64,000 bases of DNA from NCBI RefSeq assembly GCF_934754925.1, contig NZ_CAKVJA010000008.1:11423-75422 (forward strand), read 5' to 3'. The position numbers and the translations under genes are program-made. Under the pieces are notes generated by a model, which ran no database searches, had not been told where the DNA came from, and worked only from the letters and a program-made list of their open reading frames with translations. The stretch's first letter is position 1, and every line of letters starts with the position of its first letter. The stretch comes from an uncultured Clostridium sp. (GTDB taxonomy: Bacteria; Bacillota; Clostridia; Clostridiales; Clostridiaceae). Below, piece after piece: positions 1 through 8,632 of this stretch.

Positions 1-2
1 TA

Positions 3-179
3 GTTGGAGATACTAATGCATATACTTATCCATGTGGGATATGTAGACAGGTGATAGCAGAATTTGTAGTGGATGAAAAAATTCCAGTAATAATAATAAA
101 AAATGAAAATGACTATATAATAAAGGATTTTGAAGAAATATTACCAGGTGTTTTTTCAAAAAAAGACTTAAAAGGCTAG
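3..179 (+). CDS. cdd: Cytidine deaminase, C-terminal part (cut by window start)
   Basis: The open frame enters at the left edge and ends at the TAG at 177-179; 58 residues remain. Near the start it reads PCGICRQ, the second zinc-binding segment (PCxxCRQ) of the cytidine deaminase family, which deaminates cytidine and deoxycytidine for pyrimidine salvage. The rest of the visible tail fits the family C-terminus. The first zinc ligand and the catalytic Glu lie outside the window. era starts 9 bases after the stop, and a cdd-era pair is common in Firmicutes, which supports the call. Family assignment is firm; only the C-terminal third can be judged. Confidence 0.88.
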   Translation, partial: VGDTNAYTYPCGICRQVIAEFVVDEKIPVIIIKNENDYIIKDFEEILPGVFSKKDLKG

Positions 180-188
180 GAGGCTAAT

Positions 189-1079
189 ATGTATAAATCA
201 GGATTTGTAACAATAGTAGGAAGACCAAATGTAGGGAAATCAACATTAACTAATCAAATAATGGGGGAAAAATTATCAATAGTTTCAAATAAACCTCAAA
301 CTACAAGAAATAACATACAAACAATATTAACTGGAGATGATTATCAATTAGTGTTTGTTGATACTCCAGGAATACATAAACCAAAGAATAAGTTAGGAGA
401 CTATATGGTTAATGCAGCAACTAGTTCCATAAAGGAAGTTGATTTAGTTGTATTTATTATTAATCCTTGCGATGAAATAGGAAGAGGAGATAAATTTATA
501 CTAGAAGCATTAAAGCAACAAAAGGCCCCTGTGTTTTTAGTTGTTAATAAGGTTGATGAAAATAGCCATGAAAAGGTTGCTAAAACACTTGATATGTATT
601 CAAAAGAGTATGATTTTGCAGAGATAGTACCAATATCTGCATTAAAAGGAAAAAATGTAGATACACTTGTGAAATTAATGGTAGAAAAAATGCCAGAAGG
701 TCCTCAATACTATCCAGAGGATATGATTACAGATGTTAATGAAAGATTTATTGTTGCAGAAATAGTAAGAGAAAAAACATTAAAAAATTTAAGAGATGAA
801 ATTCCTCATGGAATAGCTGTTGATATTATACAAATGAAACAAAAAGAGAATGGAACATATCATATAGAAGTAGACTTAATATGTGAAAAGGATTCTCATA
901 AGGGTATAATAATTGGAAAAAATGGAGCATCTTTAAAGAAAATTGGAGAAACTGCAAGATATGAAATAGAAAGATTTTTAAAAGCTAAAGTTAATTTAAA
1001 GATCTGGGTAAAAGTTAGAAAAGAGTGGAGAGATAACGGACTTTTACTTAAGGAATTAGGATATAAAAAGACAAAGTAG
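189..1079 (+). CDS. era: GTPase Era
   Basis: Era is an essential GTPase that binds 16S rRNA near its 3' end and helps mature the 30S subunit. The 296-residue product has all G motifs: G1 GRPNVGKST at about residues 11-19, G3 DTPG at about 58, G4 NKVD at about 121 and a SALKG G5. A C-terminal KH RNA-binding domain follows (about residues 200-285), with GIIIGKNGASLKKIG as its GxxG loop. Length is normal for the family. The SD AGGAGG at 178-183 gives the ATG at 189. It lies between cdd and recO, as in many Firmicutes. Confidence 0.97.
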   Translation: MYKSGFVTIVGRPNVGKSTLTNQIMGEKLSIVSNKPQTTRNNIQTILTGDDYQLVFVDTPGIHKPKNKLGDYMVNAATSSIKEVDLVVFIINPCDEIGRGDKFILEALKQQKAPVFLVVNKVDENSHEKVAKTLDMYSKEYDFAEIVPISALKGKNVDTLVKLMVEKMPEGPQYYPEDMITDVNERFIVAEIVREKTLKNLRDEIPHGIAVDIIQMKQKENGTYHIEVDLICEKDSHKGIIIGKNGASLKKIGETARYEIERFLKAKVNLKIWVKVRKEWRDNGLLLKELGYKKTK

Positions 1080-1086
1080 ATAGGAG

Positions 1087-1836
1087 TTGAGAATTCTGTC
1101 TATTGAAAAGACCAAAGCTATAATAATTAAAGCTATAGATTATAAAGAAAATGATAAGCTTATATGGGCATATTGTGAAGAAATAGGTAAAATAACATTT
1201 ATAGCTAGAGGGGCGAAGAAAAGCAAAAGCAAAAATTTAAGCTTAACTTTACCCTTATGCTTTGGGGATTATATATTTTTTAAAGGAAGAAATTTATATA
1301 ATCTCCAAGAAGGAAGAATTATAAATTCATTTCAAGGATTACTAAATAATTTAGATAAACTTACGTATTCCTCATATATTTGTGAATTAATAGATATATG
1401 TGTACAGGAAGGAGAAGTAAATAAAACATTATTTAGAGAGTTTATTACTTGTTTATATTTATTAAATACTGATGCAATGGATTATGAGTTGTTGATAAGA
1501 GCTTTTGAATTAAGATTATTAAATGCAACAGGATATGGATTACAGTTCGATAAGTGTAGTATTTGTAAAAAATCAATAGGAACTAGTGATTATATTTCAT
1601 TATCTCATTTTGGAGGAGTATGTATGGAATGTAATAAAGAACATGGAATTTATATTTCAAGAGCAGGATATAACGCTTTAAGATTTTTAAGCAATACACC
1701 CATGGATAAAATTTACAGATTGAATATAAATAAAGATGTAAAAAAGCAGATAGAAAAGGTGACAACATTCATAATAAATTCAAATTATTCAAGAAAACCT
1801 AAAAGTTTAGAAATGTTAAATTATATAAAGGAGTAG
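1087..1836 (+). CDS. recO: DNA repair protein RecO
   Basis: RecO loads RecA onto SSB-coated DNA together with RecR. The 249-residue product has the N-terminal OB-fold wording (KTKAIIIKAIDYKENDKL) and a helical C-terminal part with two CxxC pairs (CSIC at about 157, CMEC at about 179), the zinc site present in many RecO proteins. era ends 7 bases upstream. The start is unusual: the best SD, AGGAG at 1082-1086, abuts the TTG at 1087, leaving no spacer. A CTG at 1096 in the same frame would have a 9-base spacer and would remove three residues. TTG is used here by convention; the true start is uncertain. Confidence 0.93.
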   Translation: MRILSIEKTKAIIIKAIDYKENDKLIWAYCEEIGKITFIARGAKKSKSKNLSLTLPLCFGDYIFFKGRNLYNLQEGRIINSFQGLLNNLDKLTYSSYICELIDICVQEGEVNKTLFREFITCLYLLNTDAMDYELLIRAFELRLLNATGYGLQFDKCSICKKSIGTSDYISLSHFGGVCMECNKEHGIYISRAGYNALRFLSNTPMDKIYRLNINKDVKKQIEKVTTFIINSNYSRKPKSLEMLNYIKE

Positions 1837-1844
1837 AGAGAAAT

Positions 1845-2441
1845 ATGGATATTACATTGGAAAAGGTTGATCAAGTAAGAGAAAGAACTGGAGTAAGTTA
1901 TGCAGAAGCAAAGAATGCATTAGAAATATCTAATGGAGATGTTTTAAATGCGATTATATTACTAGAAGAAAAGTTAAAATATAATAATGTAAATGAAACT
2001 AAGCAATCTGAAACTATTGATGAGTTTAAGGATTGGTTAAAGGATTTAATAAATAAAGGAAATGTAACTAGAATTAAAATAACTAAAGATGGTAAAAAGT
2101 TAATTGATGTCCCAGTGAATGCAGGGATAGCTGCAGGTGTTATAGCAGTAATAATTCCTCCTATATTAGCATTTGTTGTAGTGGCAGCAGTAGTAACTCA
2201 AGTTACAATTGAAATAACAAAAGCTGATGGTACAGTAGAAGTCGTTAATAAGTATATATCAGCAGCTGTTAATGAAGCGAAAGATAAAGCAAATGATTTT
2301 GCAGATAAGGTTAAAGAAAAAGTTCAAGATGTAAATTTAGATGGTATAAAGATGCCAAATAAATTTAAAGAAAAAGAAAATGATACAAATACTACTTTTA
2401 CTTATACTGTAAATTTCGATGATGAAGATGGTAAAAAATAG
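1845..2441 (+). CDS. UBA-like / DUF4342-type protein
   Basis: The 198-residue product begins with about 40 residues that read like a UBA/TS-N helical domain (VRERTGVSYAEAKNALE, then NGDVLNAIILLEE). Next comes a basic stretch and a very hydrophobic segment at about 88-125 (GIAAGVIAVIIPPILAFVVV), probably membrane-inserted. The tail is charged and Lys/Asp-rich. This arrangement matches the DUF4342 family, whose function is unknown to me. It starts 9 bases after recO and is probably co-transcribed; the SD (GAGAG) is weak. No enzymatic motif is visible. Confidence 0.75.
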   Translation: MDITLEKVDQVRERTGVSYAEAKNALEISNGDVLNAIILLEEKLKYNNVNETKQSETIDEFKDWLKDLINKGNVTRIKITKDGKKLIDVPVNAGIAAGVIAVIIPPILAFVVVAAVVTQVTIEITKADGTVEVVNKYISAAVNEAKDKANDFADKVKEKVQDVNLDGIKMPNKFKEKENDTNTTFTYTVNFDDEDGKK

Positions 2442-2489
2442 AAAATCAAAGAAAAACAATGATATAGTCTAGAATAATTAGGGAGAATA

Positions 2490-2602
2490 GGAATATTCAG
2501 CTAAAATGAATGATTTTTCAGAAAATTAAGCATAGTCAAAAGGTGAGAAAATGTTATAATTATACTGTAAATAAAAAACATTCTTAATTGTCTGAATATT
2601 CC
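2490..2602 (+). promoter_or_regulatory. Promoter flanked by an 11-bp inverted operator pair upstream of the CcpN-like gene
   Basis: GGAATATTCAG at 2490-2500 and its exact reverse complement CTGAATATTCC at 2592-2602 flank a plausible sigma-A promoter. Its -10 is TATAAT at 2555-2560, with a weak -35 TAGTCA at 2533-2538 and a 16-base spacer. Each arm contains the palindrome GAATATTC. The geometry suggests repression by a DNA-binding protein, perhaps the CBS-HTH regulator encoded downstream. The link to that protein is inference. Confidence 0.5.
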
Positions 2603-2628
2603 TTAAATAGTCGAAAAGAGGGATAGCA

Positions 2629-3267
2629 TTGAAGTTTACAAAAAGACAAGAGGCAATAATTAAGATAGTTAAAGATGGGCAGCCAATTACAAGCGAATCA
2701 ATAGCTGAGAAGCTAGGAGTTACAAGAGCTGCTTTAAGAGCAGACCTAGCAATACTTACAATGACTGGTACTTTAGATGCTAGACCTAAAGTAGGTTATG
2801 TGTATTTAGGGAAAAAGATTGACGGGGAGATATTGGAAAACTTATCCAAAATAAAGGTTGGAGACATCATGTCAAAGCCTGTAACCGTTAACGATGCTAC
2901 TACAGTATATGATGCAATTGTTCATTTATTTTTACATGATGTAGGAACATTATTTATTGAAAACAATGGTAATCTTGTTGGAGCAGCCTCAAGAAAGGAT
3001 TTCCTGAAAATAGCAATTGGAGGAACTGATATACATAAAGTTCCCGTAGGTGTTATTATGACAAGAATGCCTAATATAATTTATGGATATCCAGAGGATA
3101 GTGCTTATTCACTAGCTAAAAAAATAATAGAACATGAAATTGATAGTATACCAATAGTAGAAAAGTCCTGCGAATCAGACAATGGTAAAGTTAATTTAAA
3201 GATAATTGGTAAAATTTCTAAGACTAACATAACAAAACTATTTGTTAATCTTGGAGAAGCAAATTAA
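2629..3267 (+). CDS. HTH-CBS transcriptional regulator (CcpN-like)
   Basis: This 212-residue protein has an N-terminal winged helix (about 3-60: RQEAIIKIVKDGQPITSESIAEKLGVTRAALRADLAIL) followed by two CBS domains (about 75-130 and 140-205). That is the architecture of Bacillus CcpN/YqzB, a repressor of gluconeogenic genes. In this family CBS domains bind adenine nucleotides and tune DNA binding. The TTG start at 2629 follows GAGGGA with suitable spacing. ppdK lies immediately downstream, and in Firmicutes such regulators often sit beside pyruvate phosphate dikinase or its regulator. It probably controls ppdK and its own promoter. Architecture is seen; the target is inference. Confidence 0.87.
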   Translation: MKFTKRQEAIIKIVKDGQPITSESIAEKLGVTRAALRADLAILTMTGTLDARPKVGYVYLGKKIDGEILENLSKIKVGDIMSKPVTVNDATTVYDAIVHLFLHDVGTLFIENNGNLVGAASRKDFLKIAIGGTDIHKVPVGVIMTRMPNIIYGYPEDSAYSLAKKIIEHEIDSIPIVEKSCESDNGKVNLKIIGKISKTNITKLFVNLGEAN

Positions 3268-3350
3268 GGGTAATTTAAAGAGTAACTATGGTAACTACGA
3301 GACTAAGTCTTGTTAGTATATATTTATTGTATGAACGGAGGAGTATTGAG

Positions 3351-5981
3351 ATGGAGAATAAAAAGTATGTTTACCTTTTTAGTGAAGGTGATGGTTCAAT
3401 GAGAAACCTTCTTGGAGGTAAAGGGGCAAATTTAGCAGAAATGACTAGAATAGGGATTCCTGTTCCTCAAGGATTTATAGTTACAACTGAAGCTTGTAAC
3501 AAGTATTACGAGGATGGAAAACAAATTACAAATTCAGTTGTAGAAGAAATCCATGCAAATATCAAAGAATTAGAAAGAATAACAGGAAAAGAATTTGGAA
3601 GTAACACAAATCCATTATTAGTTTCTGTAAGATCAGGAGCAAGAGTTTCAATGCCAGGTATGATGGATACAATATTAAATCTTGGGCTAAATGATGTTGC
3701 AGTAGAAGCTGTGGCAGCAGCAACAGGAAATCCAAGGTTTGCTTATGATTCTTATAGAAGGTTTATTCAAATGTTCTCAGATGTTGTTATGGGAATAGAA
3801 AAGAGATTATTTGAAAATTTAATAGATGAAGCAAAAGAAGCAAAAGGTGTTAAATATGATACTGAGTTAGATGAAAATGATTTAAAAGAATTAGTTGTAA
3901 AGTATAAAGAATTATACAAGAAGGAAAAAGGTGAAGAATTCCCTCAAGATCCAACAGTACAATTAACTGAAGCTATTACAGCTGTATTTAGATCATGGGA
4001 TAATCCAAGAGCTATTGTTTATAGAAGATTAAATGATATTCCAGGTGAATGGGGAACTGCTGTCAATGTTCAACAAATGGTATTTGGTAATAAAGGAAAT
4101 ACTTCTGGAACAGGTGTTGCATTCTCAAGGAATGCCGCAACAGGAGAAAAAGAAATATATGGTGAGTACTTAATGAATGCACAAGGTGAAGACGTTGTTG
4201 CTGGTATTAGAACACCACTTCCAATAGCTAAATTAGAAGAACAAAATCCAGCAATCTATAAACAATTTATAGATATAGTTAATACACTTGAAAATCATTA
4301 TAGAGATATGCAAGATATGGAGTTTACTATTGAAGAAGGTAAACTATATTTCTTACAAACAAGAAATGGAAAGAGAACAGCTCAAGCTGCTTTAAAGATT
4401 GCAGTTGATTTAGTTAAAGAAGGAATGTTAACAAAGGAAGAAGCTATTCTTAAAGTTGAGCCTAAACAATTAGATTCTTTATTACATCCAACATTTGATG
4501 CAACTGAAATAAAAAAGGCTACTGTAATAGCAAAAGGACTTCCAGCATCTCCAGGAGCTGCTTGTGGTAAGGTTGCATTTACTGCAGAAGAAGCTAAGGA
4601 AAGAGCAGAAAAAGGAGAAAAGGTTGTTTTAGTAAGACTTGAAACTTCTCCAGAAGATATTGAAGGTATGATAGCAGCTGAAGGTATTTTAACAGTTAGA
4701 GGAGGAATGACTTCTCATGCTGCAGTTGTTGCAAGAGGTATGGGTACTTGTTGTGTAGCTGGATGTGGAGATTTAAAGGTTAATGAAGAAAAGAAAACAC
4801 TAGAAGCAAATGGTAAAGTCTATACAGCTAATGATTATATTTCAATAGATGGTTCTACAGGAAGTGTATACGGAGAAGCTATTAAGACTGTTACTCCTGA
4901 AATTTCTGGTCATTTTGCAACATTCATGGGATGGGCAGATGAAATAAGAAAACTTAATGTTAGAACTAATGCTGATAATCCAAGAGATACTAAGCAAGCT
5001 GTTGAATTTGGAGCAGAAGGTATAGGTCTTTGCAGAACTGAGCATATGTTCTTTGAAGAAGATAGAATTATGGCTATGAGAGAAATGATTGTAGCTAAGA
5101 ATGAAGAAGAAAGAAGAGCAGCTCTTGAAAAATTACTTCCAATGCAAAAGAAAGATTTTATTGGAATATATGAAGCACTTCAAGGAATGCCAGCTACAAT
5201 AAGATTCTTAGATCCACCATTACATGAGTTCTTACCTCATACAGATGATGAAATATCAGAACTTGCAAATACTATGGGATTAACTTTCCAAGAACTAAAA
5301 TCTACAGTTGAAAGTTTACATGAATTCAATCCAATGATGGGTCATAGGGGATGTAGATTAGCAGTTTCTTATCCAGAAATTGCAGAGATGCAAACTAGAG
5401 CAGTAATAGAAGCTGCTATAGAAGTAAAAACTACTAAGGGATATGATATAGTACCTGAAATTATGATTCCATTAGTTGGTGAAGTTAAAGAATTAAAGTT
5501 TGTTAAAGATATAGTTGTTAAGACAGCAGAAGAAGTTATGAAGGAAAAGGGAGTTAAGTTAGATTACCATGTTGGTACAATGATTGAAATTCCTAGAGCA
5601 GCTATTACAGCTGATGAGATAGCAAAAGAAGCTGAATTCTTCTCATTTGGAACAAATGACTTAACACAAATGACATTTGGATTCTCAAGAGATGATGCTG
5701 CTAAATTCTTATCTGATTATTATGAAAGAAAGATATATGAACAAGATCCATTTGCTAAACTTGATCAAAAGGGTGTAGGACAATTAGTTAAAATTGCTGC
5801 AGAAAAGGGTAGAGCTACAAGACCAAATATTAAATTAGGTATTTGTGGAGAACATGGTGGAGATCCATCATCAGTTGAATTCTGCCATAATGTTGGATTA
5901 AATTATGTATCTTGTTCACCATTTAGAGTACCAGTTGCAAGACTTGCAGCTGCACAAGCACAAGTAAAAAATCCAAGATAA
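3351..5981 (+). CDS. ppdK: Pyruvate, phosphate dikinase
   Basis: PPDK interconverts pyruvate + ATP + Pi and PEP + AMP + PPi; in clostridia it works in glycolysis and gluconeogenesis. The 876-residue product has the expected order: an ATP-grasp domain (GGKGANLAEMTRIGIPVPQG near the start), a central phosphohistidine domain with the catalytic His in GGMTSHAAVVARGMG at about residue 455, and a C-terminal TIM barrel with GICGEHGGDP and the Cys in NYVSCSPFRVP. Length is normal. The ATG at 3351 is chosen because GGAGGAG at 3337-3343 precedes it by 7 bases; an in-frame ATG at 3288 lacks an SD. It lies 83 bases after the CcpN-like regulator. Confidence 0.97.
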   Translation: MENKKYVYLFSEGDGSMRNLLGGKGANLAEMTRIGIPVPQGFIVTTEACNKYYEDGKQITNSVVEEIHANIKELERITGKEFGSNTNPLLVSVRSGARVSMPGMMDTILNLGLNDVAVEAVAAATGNPRFAYDSYRRFIQMFSDVVMGIEKRLFENLIDEAKEAKGVKYDTELDENDLKELVVKYKELYKKEKGEEFPQDPTVQLTEAITAVFRSWDNPRAIVYRRLNDIPGEWGTAVNVQQMVFGNKGNTSGTGVAFSRNAATGEKEIYGEYLMNAQGEDVVAGIRTPLPIAKLEEQNPAIYKQFIDIVNTLENHYRDMQDMEFTIEEGKLYFLQTRNGKRTAQAALKIAVDLVKEGMLTKEEAILKVEPKQLDSLLHPTFDATEIKKATVIAKGLPASPGAACGKVAFTAEEAKERAEKGEKVVLVRLETSPEDIEGMIAAEGILTVRGGMTSHAAVVARGMGTCCVAGCGDLKVNEEKKTLEANGKVYTANDYISIDGSTGSVYGEAIKTVTPEISGHFATFMGWADEIRKLNVRTNADNPRDTKQAVEFGAEGIGLCRTEHMFFEEDRIMAMREMIVAKNEEERRAALEKLLPMQKKDFIGIYEALQGMPATIRFLDPPLHEFLPHTDDEISELANTMGLTFQELKSTVESLHEFNPMMGHRGCRLAVSYPEIAEMQTRAVIEAAIEVKTTKGYDIVPEIMIPLVGEVKELKFVKDIVVKTAEEVMKEKGVKLDYHVGTMIEIPRAAITADEIAKEAEFFSFGTNDLTQMTFGFSRDDAAKFLSDYYERKIYEQDPFAKLDQKGVGQLVKIAAEKGRATRPNIKLGICGEHGGDPSSVEFCHNVGLNYVSCSPFRVPVARLAAAQAQVKNPR

Positions 5982-6001
5982 TATAAAAAGTAATAATAAA
6001 A

Positions 6002-6028
6002 AAGGAACGCAATGGCGTTCCTTTTTTA
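6002..6028 (+). terminator. Intrinsic terminator after ppdK
   Basis: AAGGAACGC (6002-6010), a 4-base loop and GCGTTCCTT (6015-6023) form a perfect 9-bp stem followed by a T run. It ends the ccpN-like/ppdK transcript. Confidence 0.92.
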
Positions 6029-6068
6029 TTAAAAAATTTAATATAAATGGAGAAGTTATAAGAATATA

Positions 6069-6162
6069 CATGGGGAAAGAAAAAAATGAAATATTAATTT
6101 ACGGAAAAGATTTCATAGTTCCCCAAAAATAAATATTTCATTTTTCGCTTCCATATGGTGCA
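6069..6162. repeat. Imperfect inverted repeat, copy 1 of a dispersed element
   Basis: Two arms of about 35-40 bases face each other: CATGGGGAAAG... from 6069 and, on the other strand, CATATGGAAGCG... from about 6156. Both then read AAAAATGAAATATT. The right arm read on the minus strand (6162 to about 6102) aligns along about 60 bases with 34412-34472, around 80 % identical by eye. It lies in the gap between ppdK and the CotS-like gene and codes for nothing obvious. It may be a small MITE-like or REP-like element. Confidence 0.55.
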
Positions 6163-6170
6163 TAATTTAG

Positions 6171-7217
6171 TTAAAATTTGACATTATAGTATTGTTGGAA
6201 TATTTCAATCATATTATAAATATAATCAAGTTGATCAGCGGATCTATCTAGTCCTTTAGTAAATAAAGATATAAAGGCATTTTTATTACATTTATTTAAG
6301 TTTTTGTAATAATCTCGAGATATCTTCCAAAATTTTTGGGGAAAGGCTAAATAAGATAAAATATATTTTAAATCAGAATCACTCAAGTTATTAAATTTTA
6401 AATAAGTATTAATTATATCTATAGTTAGAGCAGGATTCCAATTTGTAGTTGCCCTTTTTAAAAGTCTTCTTAAAAAATAAGATAAATCATGAGCGCAATA
6501 ATCGATTTTGCATTTATCAAAGTCTATTATCCATACATCTGTATTATTTATTAATATATTTTTATTTACATAGTCACCATGACATAAAGATATATTTAAG
6601 TTAGAGGTATTTATTGAGGAAGCTATTTCAAGTGAAAGTTTTGCTAAAGATAAATTGCTATCTAAGTTATTGAGATAAAGTTTTGAAAACCTGTCTTTAT
6701 ATGTTGAAGCTAAATTAGCAGTTTGAAGAATATCGTTAAAATGTTTATTTATAGATAAATAGTAGTCTTCTAATCCAACTCTATTTGTACTTCCTGGAAT
6801 GGGAGAAAAGTTTTTAGAACATTTATGTAATTTAGCTAAAGTTTTAATTGAAAGCCTTATATCGCTAAGAGAATCAAAATTACATTTTTCACCTTCAACC
6901 CATGGGGTTAGAATAAATAGCATATCTTCGTAGTATATATATCTATTATTATCTATAGAAGGCAATAATTTAGGAACCATTACATTATTTCTATAGAGCC
7001 ATTCCATTGCAGAGTAAACAAAAAGTAAATTTTCTTCATCATAGTAAACCTTTTTTAAACAATAATTCTTGTTATTACAAGATATTTTAAAAACAGCTCT
7101 CTGTTTATCAGTATCTTTAAATTTAACCATAGTAATAGTGGCATCTTGTAAAAGAAATTTAGGTAATATATATTTGTTTATATTATCAATATCTATAACA
7201 TTATTATCGTTACTCAT
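6171..7217 (-). CDS. CotS-family spore coat kinase-like protein
   Basis: The 348-residue product has the aminoglycoside-phosphotransferase / choline-kinase fold. It has an N-terminal lobe with KISCNNKNYCLKKV, then the catalytic loop LCHGDYVNKNIL (HGDxxxxN) at about 213-224 and the metal-binding segment WIIDFDKCKIDYCAHDLSYFL (IDFD) at about 229. CotS, YsxE and YutH of spore formers share this form and are coat-associated; their substrate is not established. The HxDxxxxN and DFD residues are intact, so it may be an active kinase. The SD AAGGAGTTTTGCA precedes the ATG. It is a single-gene unit on the minus strand between ppdK and dgt. Confidence 0.85.
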   Translation of the reverse strand: MSNDNNVIDIDNINKYILPKFLLQDATITMVKFKDTDKQRAVFKISCNNKNYCLKKVYYDEENLLFVYSAMEWLYRNNVMVPKLLPSIDNNRYIYYEDMLFILTPWVEGEKCNFDSLSDIRLSIKTLAKLHKCSKNFSPIPGSTNRVGLEDYYLSINKHFNDILQTANLASTYKDRFSKLYLNNLDSNLSLAKLSLEIASSINTSNLNISLCHGDYVNKNILINNTDVWIIDFDKCKIDYCAHDLSYFLRRLLKRATTNWNPALTIDIINTYLKFNNLSDSDLKYILSYLAFPQKFWKISRDYYKNLNKCNKNAFISLFTKGLDRSADQLDYIYNMIEIFQQYYNVKF

Positions 7218-7378
7218 TGCAAAACTCCTTGTATAAATTTCTTATTATAATAATATTATGAAAAATATATAAATATACATATCATAGAAATGAATTACCA
7301 CATAATAATTTATTATTAGGATATAAATTAGAGGGTTTTTGAGAAGAATATAGAATAAGTTATTTGGAGGTGAGTTAA

Positions 7379-8407
7379 GTGAATATAAGAGAAAGAATAG
7401 AAAAGAATGAAGACTTGACATTAATTCCAGAAGCTATTCATAGTAATAAAAGTAGTGGAAGGTTACGGGATGAGGAAGCTGATAATATTAGAACTTGTTT
7501 TATGGTAGATAGAGATAGAATAATTCATTCTAAATCTTTCAGAAGACTTAAACATAAGACCCAAGTATACATACGTACTTTTGGAGATCATTATAGGACT
7601 AGACTTACTCACACTTTAGAAGTAGCGCAAATAGCGAGAACTATTGGGGCTGGAATAGGGTTAAATGAAATGCTAATAGAAGCAATAGCGTTAGGTCATG
7701 ATTTAGGACATGTAGCTTTTGCTCACAATGGAGAAGAAGTACTTGATAACTTTTTAGATGATGGATTTAGGCATAACGAACAAAGTGTAAGAATAGTTGA
7801 AAAGCTAGAAAGAAGTGGGAAAGGATTAAACTTAACAAAAGAAGTTATTGATGGAATACTAAATCACAGTGGATTAGGAAGTAAAGATAATGTTGCAAAA
7901 ACATTAGAGGGTAGAATAGTTAAATATAGTGATAAAATAGCATACTTAAATCACGATATTGATGATTCGGTTAGAGCAGGGATTTTAAGGGAAGAGTATT
8001 TACCTAAAGATGCTGTTAGTGTTTTAGGAAATACTCATTCAGAAAGAATTCAAGTTTTAGTAACAGATATGATAAATGAAACACAAAAAAATTTAAAAAA
8101 TGGAATATATGATATAAAACAAAGCGATGAAGTTAAAGAAGCGATGATAGAATTGAGAAAGTATATGTTTTCTAACATATATTTAGGTAATGTATTGAAA
8201 GAAGAAAGGGAAAAAGCAAAATTTATTTTAACTCATGTAATAGAACATTATTATAGACATATTGAAGAATTACCAGAACTATATCAGAAGATTGCAAATG
8301 AAGAGGGACTAAAAAGAGGAGTGGCAGATTATATAGCAGGAATGACAGATGATTATTGCCTTTCAATATTTAATAAAATATATGTGCCAAAGTTTGTAAT
8401 TTATTAG
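7379..8407 (+). CDS. dgt: dGTP triphosphohydrolase-like HD protein
   Basis: Dgt-type enzymes split dNTPs into deoxynucleoside and triphosphate. The 342-residue product has the HD-domain metal ligands: H in RLTHTLEVAQIARTI at about 80, the HD pair in ALGHDLGHVAFAHNGE at about 118, and D in YLNHDIDDSVRAG at about 195. It also has the family start RDEEADNIRTCFMVDRDRI and HSKSFRRLKHKTQVY. Length fits the short Gram-positive form. The GTG start at 7379 follows GGAGGTGAG. In clostridia dgt commonly precedes dnaG-rpoD, as here, which suggests a role in dNTP homeostasis alongside replication. Confidence 0.93.
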   Translation: MNIRERIEKNEDLTLIPEAIHSNKSSGRLRDEEADNIRTCFMVDRDRIIHSKSFRRLKHKTQVYIRTFGDHYRTRLTHTLEVAQIARTIGAGIGLNEMLIEAIALGHDLGHVAFAHNGEEVLDNFLDDGFRHNEQSVRIVEKLERSGKGLNLTKEVIDGILNHSGLGSKDNVAKTLEGRIVKYSDKIAYLNHDIDDSVRAGILREEYLPKDAVSVLGNTHSERIQVLVTDMINETQKNLKNGIYDIKQSDEVKEAMIELRKYMFSNIYLGNVLKEEREKAKFILTHVIEHYYRHIEELPELYQKIANEEGLKRGVADYIAGMTDDYCLSIFNKIYVPKFVIY

Positions 8408-8632
8408 TAAAAAAGTTGTATAATACAAAAAAATTGGGAACAATAAATTTTGTAGAATAAAAAGGATTTTAATAATAGAAATAGAATAAATAATATTAGG
8501 GTAGAATTAAAATAGAAATCTAATAATAATGACATGTTAAATAAATTTAATTTAAAAAGAAAGAAGGAATTTATAATAATATGTCGAATTATATGGAGTG
8601 GATAAATATTATTATAGTAAGGAGGGATCTCC

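Noticed and set aside
3288..3350. 21-codon N-terminal extension of PPDK
   Set aside because: No SD at the upstream ATG; GGAGGAG fits the ATG at 3351, and the protein then has normal family length.
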